A DNA stretch of 64,000 nt, taken from the NCBI RefSeq assembly GCF_005503625.1, contig NZ_SCMX01000020.1, positions 32,112 through 96,111 on the forward strand, given 5' to 3'. Both the position numbers and the translations under genes were made by a program. The notes under the pieces are model-generated. The model ran no database searches, was not told the origin of the DNA, and saw only the letters and a list, made by a program, of their open reading frames with translations. Of the stretch, positions 62,121 through 64,000 are shown in pieces. Every line of letters begins with the position of its first letter. Within the stretch, counting starts at the first letter, position 1. The stretch is from Cupriavidus sp. 2SB (lineage in GTDB: Bacteria > Pseudomonadota > Gammaproteobacteria > Burkholderiales > Burkholderiaceae).

Positions 62121-63817
62121 GTGGCCTTGTTGTCTCCCCCTTCGACGGTCAGCGCTACATCGGGTCCGTCTGTTCGGTTCGACCTGCTACTGTCGAGATC
62201 AACCTGCCCCTCGCATCCTTTCCGAACGGCACGCACGTCGCTGGATATCTGCTGCAGCGCGGTCAGGTTGGTGAATTCGTCGTAATCGAAGGTGAAGAGC
62301 ATGCGGTGCTTGGACGGCTGATCGAAACTCGGCTCCCAGAGCGTGAGCGTTTGACGGTCGAGCCGACGTACGAAGGCGACGGTCGTCCAAATCCGGTAGG
62401 AATCGTCCAGCTTCTAACCGCAATCGACCTAACCAATGGCTTCGCCCTTCGGGGCGTACCGCTTGCACCGCGAATAGGTCAGCACGTATTCTCCGCTCAC
62501 CCGCTTGTCATTAAACAAGTCGTCGAATCGGGCCGGACGCCGGAAGACCGAAGAATCCGGCTCGCCAGCTTTCCACACGCGCGCGATACGATGGTCTCGC
62601 TTTCACCTAGTCATCTACTTGGAAGGCATTGTGCAATCCTTGGTGCTACGGGCGGTGGAAAAAGCTGGACATTAGCCCTTCTGGTTGAAGAGGTTGTTCG
62701 ACTGCGCGGCAAAGCGATTCTCTTTGATGCCACCGGCGAGTTCAATACTCAGGACGCACCAGGGGTAACTCACGTCTATCTTGGTGGACGACGAACCGCT
62801 GCGGCAGACCCACGACGCTTCCTGAGCTTCCCATACTGGCAGCTCACCGAGTCAGACCTCTTTGTTCTTCTCCGCCCAAGCCCTGGCGTGCAAGCTCCGA
62901 AGCTCAAAGAAGCGCTCCGCAGCCTGAAAGTCGCCCATCTGGTTCCCGCGTTAGCGCATGACGGTCGAATTCAGAAATCTGGGCAGCCGAGGCAACCCTT
63001 CGAAGCCGCGTGCGTTCGGCACGCGCTCGAATTAAATCGCCCCGGCACTTACTTCGACATTAGCCTGCTATCGGACCAGATATGGGAGGAGTGTGTCTAT
63101 CCCAATGGTTTTGGCAACGCTGCAGGCAACTGGGGGGCAGCTACGCAAAACGAGCAGTCTGCTTGTGTAACCTTGCTCTCGCGAATCGAAAGCGAACTCG
63201 CGTCTCCCAACCTTGAGTGCCTGTTTGCGCCAGCCGGCCTCGAATCGCTTCCGAACGTCATCAATGAATTTCTGGCTGACGTGAACCAACGAGTTCTTCG
63301 CATCAGCCTCGAATTTCTGTCATTTGAGCACAATGCACGTGAGGTCGTCGCGAACGCAGTCGGGCGCTACTTATTGGCTCTTGCTCGCGAAGGGCACTTC
63401 CTGCAAATGCCAACAGTATTGATGCTCGACGAAGCCCATCAATTTCTCGACAAATCCGTCGGCGACGAATTCTCCCGAACCGACTTGGACGCATTCGGGT
63501 TGATTGCGAAAGAGGGACGCAAGTATTCGTTAACTTGCGTGCTATCGACGCAACGGCCGCGAGACATTCCAGAGGACGTGCTAAGTCAGATGGGTATGTT
63601 TATCGTCCACCGACTCATTAACGAGCGGGATCGGACGGTTGTGGAAAAGGCTTGCGGTGATTTGGACGCTTCCGCCGCCTCATTCCTGCCGACACTGGGT
63701 CAGGGCGAAGCGATGGTGGTCGGGGTTAGCTCACCGATGCCACTCCCCGTCTCAATTTGCAGGCCACGCCGACCGCCTTCGTCGCAATCCGCAAACTATG
63801 AAGCTCTGTGGGGCTGA
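62117..63817 (+). CDS. HerA-like ATPase of a Sir2-HerA defence system
   Basis: The 566-residue HerA/DUF87-type ATPase has an N-terminal barrel domain, Walker A GATGGGKSWTL (176-186), Walker B VLMLDEAHQFL and STQRPRDIPEDVLSQMG. HerA forms a hexamer that drives a partner nuclease or NAD-depleting effector. Overlap with the SIR2 gene by 4 nt fixes the pair. The gene ends within the window; the remaining 183 bp hold nothing recognisable. Confidence 0.9.
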   Translation: MSGLVVSPFDGQRYIGSVCSVRPATVEINLPLASFPNGTHVAGYLLQRGQVGEFVVIEGEEHAVLGRLIETRLPERERLTVEPTYEGDGRPNPVGIVQLLTAIDLTNGFALRGVPLAPRIGQHVFSAHPLVIKQVVESGRTPEDRRIRLASFPHARDTMVSLSPSHLLGRHCAILGATGGGKSWTLALLVEEVVRLRGKAILFDATGEFNTQDAPGVTHVYLGGRRTAAADPRRFLSFPYWQLTESDLFVLLRPSPGVQAPKLKEALRSLKVAHLVPALAHDGRIQKSGQPRQPFEAACVRHALELNRPGTYFDISLLSDQIWEECVYPNGFGNAAGNWGAATQNEQSACVTLLSRIESELASPNLECLFAPAGLESLPNVINEFLADVNQRVLRISLEFLSFEHNAREVVANAVGRYLLALAREGHFLQMPTVLMLDEAHQFLDKSVGDEFSRTDLDAFGLIAKEGRKYSLTCVLSTQRPRDIPEDVLSQMGMFIVHRLINERDRTVVEKACGDLDASAASFLPTLGQGEAMVVGVSSPMPLPVSICRPRRPPSSQSANYEALWG

Positions 63818-64000
63818 CTTTCCAGCATAACCTGGTGGTGAGTTCGCTTATTCGGGAGGGCTAGCCATACCAACATGTGCGGATGACCGTTGTATCTTGA
63901 AAGCCGTTGTTTCAGCTATGGGGAACCGAAGGGCAGTTATGGGTCGGTCAGAGAGGGTCGCGGATCACCACTGCACCCACCATATCTGGTAGCTATCAGC

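Noticed and set aside
1..64000. CRISPR array, tRNA or rRNA genes, complete insertion sequence
   Set aside because: No regularly spaced repeats, no tRNA-like T-loop/anticodon pattern and no intact transposase were seen; a dedicated scan could still find a weak case.

Overview
The window looks like chromosome or chromid DNA from a Burkholderiales beta-proteobacterium of the Cupriavidus/Bordetella/Achromobacter type. This rests on the high G+C, six Bug-type (TctC) periplasmic solute-binding proteins with no TctAB partners, many IclR/LysR regulators, and the family make-up. No 16S or other marker gene is present, so the genus is inference.

Layout. (1) 1-6.6 kb: the 3' end of a PLP-dependent cysteine desulfhydrase/cysteate-lyase family gene, then a periplasmic thiol-redox module (two DsbG-like proteins, DsbD, and an OmpR-type two-component pair) with two 11-bp-period direct-repeat boxes. 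(2) 6.7-17.2 kb: C2-sulfonate catabolism: Bug protein, Xsc, Pta, a PhnW-like aminotransferase, an IclR regulator and a TauE-type exporter, followed by sulfite dehydrogenase SorAB, a second IclR regulator and a GNAT enzyme. (3) 17.4-37.4 kb: an organosulfur/sulfate-ester region: LysR regulator, TauD-like dioxygenase, aldehyde dehydrogenase, FAD protein, CoA transferase/hydratase/CoA-ligase operon, 3-mercaptopropionate dioxygenase homologue, GMC oxidoreductase, formylglycine-generating enzyme, arylsulfatase and three Bug proteins. Every divergent or leftward promoter here carries variants of one operator, TRGGAT-N4-ATCCYA. (4) 37.5-42.5 kb: orphan CobS/CobT-like AAA+/VWA pair, two DUF202 membrane proteins, an AhpD-like protein and a Bug protein. 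(5) 42.7-57.4 kb: a second sulfate-ester region: choline-sulfatase homologue, choline-dehydrogenase-like GMC enzyme, TTC38-like TPR protein, YeiH-type exporter, Bug protein, two tandem paralogous IclR regulators, two MFS transporters and a CoA-acylating aldehyde dehydrogenase. It is tied together by another operator, TGGAAC-N5-GTTCCA. (6) 57.4-64 kb: an accessory-island-like end with degenerate genes, a group II intron remnant, an HNH endonuclease and a Sir2-HerA anti-phage pair.

How it fits together (inference). Sulfatases, activated by the local formylglycine-generating enzyme, would release sulfate from esters. GMC dehydrogenases would oxidise the alcohol to an aldehyde, aldehyde dehydrogenases would give an acid or acyl-CoA, and CoA enzymes would feed central metabolism. 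Sulfonates would pass through Xsc/Pta, with sulfite oxidised by SorAB or exported by TauE, and sulfate possibly leaving through YeiH. Two analogous sulfate-ester modules under two different operators, each with its own binding proteins, are the most interesting feature of the window.
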